Source of the DNA: an uncultured Methanobacterium sp.
Lineage (GTDB): Archaea; Methanobacteriota; Methanobacteria; Methanobacteriales; Methanobacteriaceae
Direction of reading: 5' to 3'
NCBI RefSeq assembly: GCF_963666025.1
Contig: NZ_OY762552.1
Coordinates: 992,001 to 1,056,000 of the forward strand
DNA length: 64,000 nucleotides
The notes beneath the pieces are model-generated. The model did no database searches and was not told the origin of the DNA. It saw nothing but the letters and a program-made list of their open reading frames with translations. Positions 11,221-25,610 of this stretch are shown piece after piece. The translations under genes were made by a program, and so were the position numbers. Position 1 is the first letter of the stretch; every line of letters starts with the position of its first letter.

Positions 11221-11360
11221 TTTTTTGATTGATGTTTTATTGGATCAGTGCTTAAAAAAAGGTAAATAATTAAAGATAATGATTAAAAGCATTATGTGCT
11301 ATTAAAAGCATAATATATCTTAGAATTAACTTATGTTAATGTAAACCTATAAAAACTTAA

Positions 11361-12593
<1,233 letters not shown>

Positions 12594-12644
12594 TATACAA
12601 CCTCAAAAAAGGGATTTGATAGTGTTTCTGTCACTTATATTATT

Positions 12645-12682
12645 TTTGTTTATAAATAAACCCTTTGTTTATAAATAAACCC
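12645..12682. repeat. 19-bp perfect tandem duplication
   Basis: The 19 bases TTTGTTTATAAATAAACCC occur at 12645-12663 and immediately again at 12664-12682, upstream of moeA (minus strand). Each contains TTTATAAA, so the duplication may double a TATA-like element of the moeA promoter. Confidence 0.75.
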
Positions 12683-13000
12683 ATCCTTTAAAATTATACC
12701 CTCCCCTGAATCCCTCTCAACAACCTTTATTACAGGTTAATTTTATTATAGGTTAATGTTTTTAACCTGAAAGCAGGGATTAAGAAAAAAGATTCCGATA
12801 GAGTTTGAATGAATAATAAAGTCACATAAAAAAATGAATAAAAAATCCGAAATCATCTATTTAAAATAACAATGATAAAAAAAACCCATATAACCTTAAA
12901 AAACCCATAAAGCCCTTAAAACTATAAAAACCTGAAAAGCTTTATAATAGGATTGATTTAATTTAAAATATATTTATATAATTCTAATTAAAGGGGATTT
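12683..13000. other. AT-rich gap with promoter of the candidate RNA
   Basis: No open reading frame with a ribosome binding site is seen. The sequence is dominated by A and T. A TATA-box-like element, TTTATATA at 12973-12980, lies about 25-30 bases before the hairpin RNA described next. Confidence 0.5.
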
Positions 13001-13110
13001 TCATTAAATGTAAGTTATGAAAGAGCAGATAATTAATTCTGCTCAGGGACTTACATGAAGAATGAGGAATTAATTTCCAAATTTAAAAAACCGTTTTCGT
13101 GCGGATTTTC
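13001..13110 (+). ncRNA. Candidate structured non-coding RNA
   Basis: A long stem-loop with internal loop. ATGTAAGT (13008-13015) pairs perfectly with ACTTACAT (13049-13056), and inside it GAGCAGA (13023-13029) pairs with TCTGCTC (13038-13044) around an 8-base AT loop. The asymmetric internal loop (TATGAAA against AGGG) can be drawn with GA/AG pairs like a kink-turn, but this is tentative. A TATA-like element at 12973-12980 is correctly placed to start transcription near 13000-13006. A second small hairpin (GGAA/TTCC, 13066-13078) follows. The 3' end is a guess. I do not recognise a known RNA family. Confidence 0.5.
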
Positions 13111-13187
13111 CAGTAAGATTACAATTAGAACCATTTATGGATTAACACGACTGACGGCATATGATGACTTAACCTAAGATTACTTAA

Positions 13188-13274
13188 TTAATGTTTAACT
13201 CCTCTTCCTCTTTTGCTTCCTAGTTTTGCATGTTTTGCTCTGGTTCTTTTTTTAGTTCCTTTCACTTTTGCCAT
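13188..13274 (-). CDS. Tiny highly basic protein, possible ribosomal or RNA-binding
   Basis: A 28-residue reading frame beginning MAKVKGTKKR and ending SKRGRGVKH. Twelve of 28 residues are Lys or Arg and two are His; there is no acidic residue. The composition and the absence of hydrophobic segments are typical of very small ribosomal proteins (L41e- or Thx-like) or of RNA/DNA-neutralising tails. The sequence is not clearly homologous to any I can name. The ATG at 13274 is preceded by GAGTTGAG, a partial ribosome binding site. The lysine/arginine pattern is unlikely to arise by chance in this AT-rich gap. It is convergent with the candidate RNA at 13001. Confidence 0.65.
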   Translation of the reverse strand: MAKVKGTKKRTRAKHAKLGSKRGRGVKH

Positions 13275-14366
<1,092 letters not shown>

Positions 14367-14584
14367 CACTATGTTCATTACCCGGTAATGAGCGCATCCT
14401 CATTTTTCCATAAAGATTTCCATTTAACATATTAAATTAAATCATATTTTTGGGATACACTGGTGAAATAGAAGTTCTAACTTAATTTTTAAGTTATATT
14501 TCACACATTTTATTCCTAACGCTACCAGCTAATTTTAATGGGTAAATTGAATATTTCTGCCCATTTTCCAAGAAAATAACTGAT

Positions 14585-15364
<780 letters not shown>

Positions 15365-15424
15365 GGATAGAAAAATATATCTTAAAGGATAACTTAATAT
15401 CATTTAGAACTAGAGGTGAAAATT

Positions 15425-16000
15425 TTGCCCAACACAGAATATCTGAAGATCCCCAAGGAAAGAGTGGGAGTACTTATTGGACCACACGGAAAAACCAAAG
15501 AAACCATTGAAAAAACCACCGAAACAATTATTGATGTGGACAGTGAAGCTGGAAGCATAGCCATATCCCCCCAAGAGGATGCTAAAGACCCATTAGCAGT
15601 TTGGAAAGCCCGTTACATGGTTAAAGCCATAGGTAGAGGTTTTAACCCCGAAATTGCCCTTAAATTAACTGATGATGATGTGATGCTGGAGATCATCAAC
15701 CTGCCCGATTACGTGGGAAAATCCAAAAAGGCTGTTTTAAGGCAAAAAGGACGTATTATCGGTAAAGATGGTAAAACCAGAGATATCATCACGGAAATGA
15801 CCGGAACTTATGTATCCATCTACGGTAAAACTGTATCCATCATTGGAGAAATGGAACATCTTCAAATTGCCAAAGAGGCTGTAGAAATGATTTTAGATGG
15901 TGCTAGGCACAAAACAGTTTATTCTTTCCTGGAACGTAAAAAACAGGAAATGAAACTAAGAGAGATAAAAATGGGACCATCCTATATACTCAAAGATTAA
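15425..16000 (+). CDS. KH-domain RNA-processing protein (Pno1/Dim2-like)
   Basis: About 191 residues with two KH domains. The first has VGVLIGPHGKTKETIE near the N terminus; the second has GRIIGKDGKTRDIITEMTG in the middle. The GxxG loops that grip single-stranded RNA are intact. The archaeal homologue of Pno1/Dim2 binds near the 3' end of 16S rRNA during small-subunit assembly, which fits its place beside Rio1. The frame opens with GTG at 15416, but that codon is part of the GAGGTGA ribosome binding site. TTG at 15425, five bases after it, is the likely start. Confidence 0.88.
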   Translation: MPNTEYLKIPKERVGVLIGPHGKTKETIEKTTETIIDVDSEAGSIAISPQEDAKDPLAVWKARYMVKAIGRGFNPEIALKLTDDDVMLEIINLPDYVGKSKKAVLRQKGRIIGKDGKTRDIITEMTGTYVSIYGKTVSIIGEMEHLQIAKEAVEMILDGARHKTVYSFLERKKQEMKLREIKMGPSYILKD

Positions 16001-16132
16001 TAATATCACTTATTTAATTGGAAAATCAAAAACTAATTAAATTGTGATTGATTGAATAATTTTAAAACTTATTGAAGAATAACAAAAATCCGTTAATAAA
16101 TGGAACATTGAAAATAGTTAAGGAGGCATAGT

Positions 16133-17690
<1,558 letters not shown>

Positions 17691-17698
<8 letters not shown>

Positions 17699-18746
17699 GA
17701 AAGATATTGCCGTTAACAAACTTAAAAGCCTGGGCGACATAATACTGGAAGATGTTCACCAGAACAATGTCCCAGCAATTAAAGTTCCCTCCCGAGGAAC
17801 ATCCAACATAGTCTACGATACTGATAAACGCTACTACGTCTTAGGAGATCGTTATGGGAAACGATCTCTGGGTAACGTTAAGCAAATCACGAAAATAGCC
17901 CAAATGGTTTACGTCGCCAACTTCTGCAAGGACCTGGTTCGCCGTGGAAAAACTGCCACTTTGAGGGAGATGTACTACGTTTCTGAAGGATGGGATGTTG
18001 ATTTCGGTGATCAGCAGGAATCCAACATCGTGGGTGAAGACCTGGAAGTTACCCTGGGAATGACCCGTGAAGACCTGGGCCTCATGCCAGAAGAAGACGG
18101 TGCATCAGTATATGGAAACATCACATTCCAGGATGATGACGTGGAAATAAACGCACTCAGAGCAGGTAAATCCGGTTACACTATATCTCCCACCATTGAT
18201 GAGGTAGACTTTGTGGATCACGATGTGCAAAGGGTTATTGCCGTGGAAACCATGGGTATGTTCCACAGGATGGTCCAGGAAAATGCCTACAAAAAATTTG
18301 ACTCCTTAATTGTGGGTTTAAAAGGACAGGCCGCCCGTGCAACACGACGTTTCCTTAAAAGAGTTAATGAAGAACTTAACCTTCCGGTTTACATTTGTAA
18401 CGACGGAGACCCATGGGGATTTCACATTGCCATGGTTATCATCAGTGGAAGTGCCAAACTGGCCCACGTGAACCACCAGCTGGCAACACCTGATGCCAAA
18501 TTCCTGGGTGTTACCGCCTCAGACATCATCAATTATGACCTTCCCACGGACCCCCTCAAAGACATTGATGTTTTAAGACTTAAAGAACTCTCCAAAGACC
18601 CTCGTTACAAGGACGAAGCATGGCAGATGGAGATCAAGAAGATGCTCAAAATAGGGAAAAAAGCAGAACAGCAGTCTTTCTCCAAGTATGGACTGGAATA
18701 CGTTGTTGACACTTACTTACCTGAAAAACTTGAGTCAATGGAATAA
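17691..18746 (+). CDS. top6A: Type II DNA topoisomerase VI subunit A
   Basis: The DNA-cleaving subunit, homologous to Spo11. In its 351 residues the catalytic tyrosine is in TLREMYYVSEG (about residue 89-90) of the winged-helix domain. The Toprim domain carries IVGLKGQAARATRRFL, and the metal-binding acids lie in VYICNDGDPWGFHI. The gene starts inside the end of top6B and is followed by a hairpin terminator, marking the end of the cluster beginning with eIF1A. Confidence 0.96.
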
Positions 18747-18774
18747 ACCCCCAGAAATAACTACCCGAAATAAA

Positions 18775-18816
18775 CAGCCTTTGATCATAAAAAAAGGCTG
18801 ATTCCTATTTTTTTAG
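18775..18816 (+). terminator. Hairpin and T-run terminator after top6A
   Basis: CAGCCTTT (18775-18782) pairs perfectly with AAAGGCTG (18793-18800), and a run of seven T follows at about 18808-18814. Further T-rich tracts extend to about 18865. It is 29 bases after the top6A stop codon. Confidence 0.75.
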
Positions 18817-19092
18817 ATTCCTATTTTTGTATTTTTTAAAATATCGTTATTTTGTATTTTTTTTAGTAATTAATTAATTTTAAAGAATATTTCAAAATGA
18901 AATGGTTAATTACTAATTTAAAAAAATAATTACTGGTTTAAAAAGTAATTACTAATTTAAAAGATTAATCAGTACTTAAAAAAATGGAGAAGTTCAATAT
19001 TGCTCATTTTTCCCAAAGATTAAATCATAAAATTTATTATATTCTAAAAAAGAAACATAAATTTAATATAATACTATAACGGGGATTTTATT
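18817..19092. other. AT-rich spacer carrying the GAPDH promoter
   Basis: No gene is seen. Short repeats of the type TTAATTACTAATTTAAAA fill about 18900-18980. A TATA-like element (TTTAATATAATA, about 19062-19073) and a GGGGAT ribosome binding site precede the GAPDH start. Confidence 0.5.
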
Positions 19093-20099
<1,007 letters not shown>

Positions 20100-20106
<7 letters not shown>

Positions 20107-20123
20107 GGATTCTTCCTTAACTT
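20100..20123 (+). terminator. Perfect hairpin overlapping the GAPDH stop codon
   Basis: AAGTTAAGGA (20100-20109) and TCCTTAACTT (20114-20123) form a 10-bp stem with the 4-base loop TTCT. The TAA stop lies within the left arm. A short T tract follows at 20126-20129. It may end transcription or protect the 3' end of the message. Confidence 0.6.
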
Positions 20124-20427
20124 ACTTTTAAAAGTGTTAACTCCGTTGAAAAATAGTTTAATTCAAATAGTAAAGTGTTTCTTTGTTTTAGTCATAATTC
20201 CCAATATCATAAACCTTAAAATAAGATGTCTTAATGTTTTAATTTATGATGATAAGATCATTACATTGGAAAATGATCTAAGACAATTTTATAATATTAT
20301 TTTATCTCATTTCTATTAAAATAAAGATGATAAATTAAAAGAATGGATCTGAAGTTATTAAATTAGATGAAATTCGTTTGGATTACTTCCTACTGAATAT
20401 ATTATTATAAATAAAATCAGTGATTCC
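20124..20427. other. AT-rich spacer, no supported gene
   Basis: A 61-codon frame (20134-20319) has no ribosome binding site and no recognisable motif, so it is not called. A promoter for the UbiA-type gene probably lies at its right end, where TATATTATTATAAAT occurs about 30 bases before the ATG. Confidence 0.5.
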
Positions 20428-21279
20428 ATGTTCAAAGAAATCTTAATATCCATGCGCCCAAAACAGTGGTACAAAAATCTGGTTATATTTATTGGAATCA
20501 TATTTTCAATAAATCTTTTAAATTTAAACCTTTGGATTGATGTAATAGCTGCATTCACAATCTTTTGCATACTTTCAGGATGCATATACATACTTAATGA
20601 TATTTTGGACTTGGAAAAAGATAACAATCATCCTAAAAAAAAGAATCGCCCACTTGCTTCAGGACGTTTGAAAGTATCCCATGCATTAACTTTTGCAATA
20701 ATATTAATATGCGTAGCCCTTACTGGGGCTTATCTATTGAATTTACAGTTTTTCATGGTATCTGTAGCATTTTTCATCCTTATGCTTGTCTACTCCTTCT
20801 TCCTGAAGGAGATTATCATCGTGGACATAATGGTGATATCAATCGGTTTTGTGCTAAGAGCCATGGCTGGAGCCTTAGCTATAGGAGTTTATGTATCACC
20901 CTGGCTGATAATATGCGCATTCCTACTGGCACTATTCTTAGCACTTGGAAAACGAAGACATGAATTAGTTTTACTAAAAGAAAATGCATCCAATCATAGG
21001 AAAATATTGGGCGAATATTCCACAGAAATGCTGGATCAGATGATCAACATCACCACATCCGCACTCATCATGTCCTATTCACTCTACACCTTCTTTTCAG
21101 GCAATATTTATATAATGATCACAATCCCCTTCGCTTTTTATGGCCTGTTCCGGTACATTTTCCTGGTTCACGCCAGAAACATGGGGGGCGAACCTGAAAT
21201 GATATTCAAAGACAAAGGAATGGTTATAAGCATAGTTTTATGGGTTATTGTGGTGGTATGTGTGCTTTACATAATATAA
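20428..21279 (+). CDS. UbiA-family prenyltransferase, DPPR-synthase-like
   Basis: A 283-residue integral membrane protein with about eight hydrophobic segments. The first Asp-rich motif NDILDLEKD is followed by NHPKKKNRPLASG, the phosphate-diester pattern of decaprenyl-phosphate phosphoribosyltransferases. Those move phosphoribose to a polyprenyl phosphate, leading to lipid-linked pentose donors. The second motif region carries GKRRHELVLL. In archaea the acceptor would be a dolichol-type phosphate, which is inference. The PHP and flippase-like genes downstream on the same strand suggest a lipid-linked sugar pathway. Confidence 0.8.
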   Translation: MFKEILISMRPKQWYKNLVIFIGIIFSINLLNLNLWIDVIAAFTIFCILSGCIYILNDILDLEKDNNHPKKKNRPLASGRLKVSHALTFAIILICVALTGAYLLNLQFFMVSVAFFILMLVYSFFLKEIIIVDIMVISIGFVLRAMAGALAIGVYVSPWLIICAFLLALFLALGKRRHELVLLKENASNHRKILGEYSTEMLDQMINITTSALIMSYSLYTFFSGNIYIMITIPFAFYGLFRYIFLVHARNMGGEPEMIFKDKGMVISIVLWVIVVVCVLYII

Positions 21280-21342
21280 TCCTGTTTAGATAATCATTTT
21301 AATAGCCAATAAATTAATTCATTCACAAAAAAAGGCAGATAT

Positions 21343-21984
21343 ATGAAATACGACCTTCACACTCACTCCAAATATTCCAGGGATGGATGGATAGATGTAG
21401 AAAAAATGGTAAAAATAGCCATTAAAAAAGGCCTATCTGGAATAGCCTTAACCGACCATAACACCATTAAAGGAGCATTAAAAGCCAAAAAACTAGAAAG
21501 TGAACAATTTAAGGTGATTATTGGTTCTGAAATAAGTACAGAACGGGGGGAAGTTATTGGATTATTCCTATCTGAAGAAATACGTTCCAGAAGATTTGAA
21601 GAGGTAATTTCACAGATACAAGAACAGGATGGTATCATAGTTCTCCCACACCCCTTCGATAATATTCGGGGAAATGGAATTAAGCCCAACCATGAGGATG
21701 CTAAACTGGTGGATTATGTGGAGATATTCAATTCCCGTTGCTTACTAAACAAGTACAATATCCAGGCCAAAAAATATGCCGAAAAATATGGACTACATGC
21801 ACTGGCAGGTAGTGACGCTCACTTTGCCCATGAAATAGGTAATGCTGGTGTATTCATCCAAGAAGATAATCTGAGAAAAGGCTTTGAAAAAGGTGATTTG
21901 GAAATTTTTGGCAGGAAAACATCTCCCCTGAATCTGGGACTCACCAAGGCGGTTAAAATATGGAAAAGAACAAATTCTGGCTGA
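21343..21984 (+). CDS. PHP-domain metal-dependent phosphoesterase
   Basis: A 213-residue protein of the polymerase-and-histidinol-phosphatase family. Metal ligands are visible in YDLHTHSKYSRDG (motif 1), LTDHNTIKG (motif 2), IGSEIST (motif 3), PHPFDN and the late AGSDAHFAHEIG. It should hydrolyse phosphate monoesters or diesters of small molecules. The natural substrate is unknown. It overlaps the next gene by 25 bases and follows the DPPR-synthase-like gene, so an operon is likely. Confidence 0.82.
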   Translation: MKYDLHTHSKYSRDGWIDVEKMVKIAIKKGLSGIALTDHNTIKGALKAKKLESEQFKVIIGSEISTERGEVIGLFLSEEIRSRRFEEVISQIQEQDGIIVLPHPFDNIRGNGIKPNHEDAKLVDYVEIFNSRCLLNKYNIQAKKYAEKYGLHALAGSDAHFAHEIGNAGVFIQEDNLRKGFEKGDLEIFGRKTSPLNLGLTKAVKIWKRTNSG

Positions 21985-22886
21985 TAATTATTTTTGCTGT
22001 GTTGGTGTACGCAGTTTTGGGAGTGTATGCCGATTTTGGAAAACTATTATCTGCCCTGGAAACATTAGATTGGGCCTTTTTCCTGGTTTTAATCGCTTTG
22101 ACTACGTTAGGTTATTTTATTCGCTTCTTAAAATGGAATTATCTTCTTCAGGGAGTAGGTGTTAAACTGAAATTAAAAGATAATTTATTTGTGTATTTTA
22201 GTGGACTGGCCATGACTATTACTCCTGCCAAAGCCGGAGAAATATGGAAAGGATGGCTTATACGAGAAATTAACGGCGAAGAGCTCCACAAAACCATTCC
22301 TGCAGTTATAAGTGACCGTTTAAGTGACATTCTGGCCCTTGTAATTCTATCCATGATGGGTATCTTTTATTACCGACAGGGAACCTATGTTATAATTACA
22401 GTGTTGTTGATCTTCACCATTTTCATTCTGGCCACCAGATCAAAGACCATATCCCATCATTTAATACGTATCCTGGAGAAAAGAGCAGGTAAATACTCTG
22501 GAAACGTTCACAAAATGCACATTACATTTCAGAAGACATTAACTTCCGAGAAACTATTAATTACAACCATTTTAGGATTATTTGCCTGGTTCATGGAGTG
22601 TCTTGCTCTTTTTTTTACCATTTACGCCTTCGGCCAACATTTGGATTTAGTGATATCTACATTCATATTCAGTTTTGCATCTCTAGCCGGGGCAGTGAGC
22701 ATGATCCCCGGAGGTTTAGGTGTGGCTGAGGCAACTTTATCAGGTTTACTGCAATATTTTGGCCTCAGTGCCACGGTTGCTGTTGGTGTTGCCATCATAG
22801 TCCGTTTCGCCACTTTATGGTATGGAACACTCCTTGGTCTGGTAGTTTACCTTCTAGGTAAATCACGGATCATAAATAACAAATGA
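21960..22886 (+). CDS. Flippase-like membrane protein (UPF0104 / LPG synthase TM family)
   Basis: A 308-residue protein with about eight membrane segments. The family signature includes an early RFLKWNYLL segment, TPAKAGEIWKGWLIR in the first third, then SDRLSDILAL, and the late AGAVSMIPGGLGVAEATLSG. Relatives include the AglD-type archaeal glycosylation protein and the membrane part of lysylphosphatidylglycerol synthase. Here there is no aminoacyltransferase domain. It may move lipids or lipid-linked sugars. It starts inside the PHP gene, so translation is coupled. Confidence 0.8.
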   Translation: MEKNKFWLIIIFAVLVYAVLGVYADFGKLLSALETLDWAFFLVLIALTTLGYFIRFLKWNYLLQGVGVKLKLKDNLFVYFSGLAMTITPAKAGEIWKGWLIREINGEELHKTIPAVISDRLSDILALVILSMMGIFYYRQGTYVIITVLLIFTIFILATRSKTISHHLIRILEKRAGKYSGNVHKMHITFQKTLTSEKLLITTILGLFAWFMECLALFFTIYAFGQHLDLVISTFIFSFASLAGAVSMIPGGLGVAEATLSGLLQYFGLSATVAVGVAIIVRFATLWYGTLLGLVVYLLGKSRIINNK

Positions 22887-22933
22887 TAATATTAAATTAA
22901 TCTAAAAAAACAGTGCAGAGGTTATAAAATAAT

Positions 22934-24056
22934 ATGTCAACGGTATTCATCTTAAAAACATCACCAGAAAACGTAGTGGAAGATTATCAAAAGCTGATGC
23001 ACCTTGCTAAATACGATAATACGATCCCACCTAAACACAAAACCATCCTAAAACTTAATCTTTCCTGGACTCTTTTCTATCCTGCATGTTCCAACCTCCG
23101 TGGCAATTAGAGGGAGTTTTGAAGACTTTAGCTGAAGATAATTTCAAGGATATTGTGGCTGTAGAAAACCAAACCGTGGTAACCCATCCCTGGAAAGGAG
23201 CCTATCTCAACAAATGGTTACCTTTACTTAAAAAGTATCAAACAGATTTTCAGCCTTTAACTGATGTGGAATGGATAGTTCACGAGCCGAAAGATGAAAT
23301 GCTGGTAATGGAAGAGATCTTTGGCCAGGTTTTAGTCCCTAAAATGTTTTAGGGCAGTAACATAGTCCATTTTCCCACTGTAAAGACCCATGGTCACACT
23401 ACCACAACCGGAGCTATGAAAAACGCCTTTGGAGGCCTTATACCCAAATATCGACATCACGCCCACAAAAAAATCCATGAAGTGCTGGTTGATCTTCTCG
23501 CCATCCAAAAAGAAATTCACCCGGGAATACTGGCAGTTATGGATGGTTGTGTTTGTGGTAATGGTGCCGGACCACGAACCATGGACCCCTTTACTGGAAA
23601 CGTGATTCTGGCCAGTGATGATCAGGTGGCAGTGGATGCCCTGGCAGCTAAAATTATGGGCTTTGACCCATTAACTATTGATTACATTAAAATAGCACAT
23701 GAGCGTGGCCTGGGAATAGGGGACGTGGACCAAATAGAACTCATTGGTATGGATAAATCAAATTTAAACAAAATCAATTTGGCTTTGAGACTAAGAAAAG
23801 TCCGGTAATTCGGTGGGATCAAAGACTTAGAAAAAAAACCATGAATATCAAATGGTTGCACCAACTCCTCTCAACTCTCCCATCTTCAAAACGTTCATAT
23901 TTGCCTCAGAATTTTACCATGACCACTTATGGTATCCTGTGACCGGGAAAAAATATAGAAACATTTAACAAAACACCATGGGGAAAAATGTTCAACAAAT
24001 ATGAATACGGAGAATTTCCAGAGTTTACCGAAGTCAAAGAATGGGATCCCTATTAA
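22934..24056 (+). pseudogene. Decayed DUF362-family gene
   Basis: Remnants of one protein are spread over three frames. Frame A from ATG 22934 gives KLNLSWTLFYPACS and then shifts near 23085. The next frame continues PPWQLEGVLKTLAEDNF to an in-frame TAG at 23350-23352. The same frame then resumes with NIVHFPTVKTHGHT and MKNAFGGLIPKY, ending at TAA 23806. Later fragments appear in other frames: FIFASEFYHDHLWYP (about 23880-23935) and then TPWGKMFNKYEYGEFPEF to TAA 24054. The conserved HFPTVKTH..KNAFG block is the DUF362 signature. At least three frameshifts or stops rule out a working product. Confidence 0.9.
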
Positions 24057-24333
24057 AACTATATTAAACTAGTAAATATGGACTTATATCCATTCTCCAG
24101 ATTTTCAAATAAATAAAATGATGAAATTATCATTCAAAAACATTAAATCTCCAGTTGAAATAGAAAGACCTATATTTACTTTTATTTTTAGAACCCCTGG
24201 AGAAAATATATGAGAACCAAAAGAGAGAATGGAAAGTGAAATAGTTTAAGTAAAAATTAAGATTAAATTATATTTATTTCAATATGGATTTATTTAACAA
24301 ATATTAACTAATCCCAGTTCATGGTGAATTTAT

Positions 24334-25482
24334 ATGAAATGTCAAGATTATTCCCTTAATCGCCAAACAGAAAGAGAAAATCTCAATCTTAATCCCCTTC
24401 AACGTGGAGGGGTGCTTCCTCCGGAATCACGCCAAGCATTATACGAATTTTCCGATGGATACAGTGTCTGTGACTACTGTGCCGGTCGTCTGGATGAAAT
24501 ATCAAAACCATCCATAACTGGTTTTCTGGATGATATGGCCGATTTTATTGGTGCTGATTATGCTAGAACTGTTCATGGGGCACGGGAAGGTAAATTCGCA
24601 GTAATGCACGCTCTTTGCAGGCCTGGAGATACTGTGGTGATGGATGGTAATGCTCATTACACCAGTCACCTGGCAGCAGAACGTAACGGACTTAACATCG
24701 TGGAAGTTCCCAGCAGTGATGATCCTGAATATCGTATTAACGCAGAAGGGTACCGGGAAACCCTTGATGAACTCAATGACATGGGCGAAGACGTTAGTCT
24801 GGTTCTTTTAACCCACGTGGATGGAGATTACGGTAATGTGACAGATGCTCGGGCCATTGGTAAAGTTGCACATGACGCGGGTATTCCTTTCCTTTTAAAC
24901 TGCGCTTACTCCATGGGAAGAATGCCCATAGACGCCAAGCGGTGGAATGTGGATTTCGTGGTGGGAAGTGGTCATAAAAGCATGGCTGCCTCCGGACCCA
25001 TAGGTATCCTGGGAGTGCAGGAAGAATGGGCAGATTTGATTTTAAAAAGATCATCACTGCATCAGGTTAAGGAACTGGAGATGCTGGGATGTACCAGCCG
25101 TGGAGCTCCCATTGCAACGTTAATGGCATCTTTACCACATATAATTCACCGGGTTAACCAGTGGGATGTTGAAGTGGAAAAAACTCGTTATTTTGTTTCT
25201 GAAATGGAAAAAATAAGTGGTGTGCGACAGATCGGGGTGCGCCCCACCGAACATGATCTGGTGCGGTTTGAAACTCCATTTTTCCATAGTATCACTAATA
25301 AACATCCACGTAAAGGTTTTTATCTTTATGAAGAACTTAAAAAGAGGAATATTGTGGGGATCAAACGGGGGCAGACCCAGTGGTTCAAATGCAGTGTTTA
25401 CGGTTACAATCAGGAACAGGTGCATTACATAGCAAATTCTTTTGCTGAAATTGCTGCTAAATACAGGGAAATGGCAGATTAA
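24334..25482 (+). CDS. pscS: O-phospho-L-seryl-tRNA:Cys-tRNA synthase (SepCysS)
   Basis: Converts Sep-tRNA(Cys) to Cys-tRNA(Cys), the second step of the indirect cysteine pathway of methanogens. The 382-residue PLP enzyme has the paired cysteines C46 and C49 in SVCDYCAG, which take part in catalysis in this family. It also has the PLP contacts ARTVHGAREGKFAV and LLNCAYSMGR, the Schiff-base lysine in GSGHKSMAASGP, and a third cysteine in LGCTSRGAP. The ATG follows GGTGAATTTAT. The partner SepRS is not in the window. Confidence 0.95.
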   Translation: MKCQDYSLNRQTERENLNLNPLQRGGVLPPESRQALYEFSDGYSVCDYCAGRLDEISKPSITGFLDDMADFIGADYARTVHGAREGKFAVMHALCRPGDTVVMDGNAHYTSHLAAERNGLNIVEVPSSDDPEYRINAEGYRETLDELNDMGEDVSLVLLTHVDGDYGNVTDARAIGKVAHDAGIPFLLNCAYSMGRMPIDAKRWNVDFVVGSGHKSMAASGPIGILGVQEEWADLILKRSSLHQVKELEMLGCTSRGAPIATLMASLPHIIHRVNQWDVEVEKTRYFVSEMEKISGVRQIGVRPTEHDLVRFETPFFHSITNKHPRKGFYLYEELKKRNIVGIKRGQTQWFKCSVYGYNQEQVHYIANSFAEIAAKYREMAD

Positions 25483-25610
25483 GCATTAATTGACCTTAAA
25501 TCATGATCAGTTTGGCCGGAATTATAACTAATATGGTTTAGAAAATTTGTGAGGATCATAGGTGATTTATGAGAATCATTAAATATTAAAATCATTATAG
25601 GAGGTAAATA

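Noticed and set aside
13151..13167. CTGA followed by ATGATGA, like the D'-C' boxes of a C/D guide RNA
   Set aside because: No matching C box upstream at guide distance and no terminal D box downstream; only half of the pattern is present.
20134..20319. 61-residue open frame after GAPDH
   Set aside because: No start signal, low-complexity AT-rich coding, no motif.
23350..23352. In-frame TAG in the DUF362 remnant, possibly read as pyrrolysine
   Set aside because: Other stops and frameshifts in the same gene show it is decayed; no pyl genes or Pyl-inserting signal are visible.
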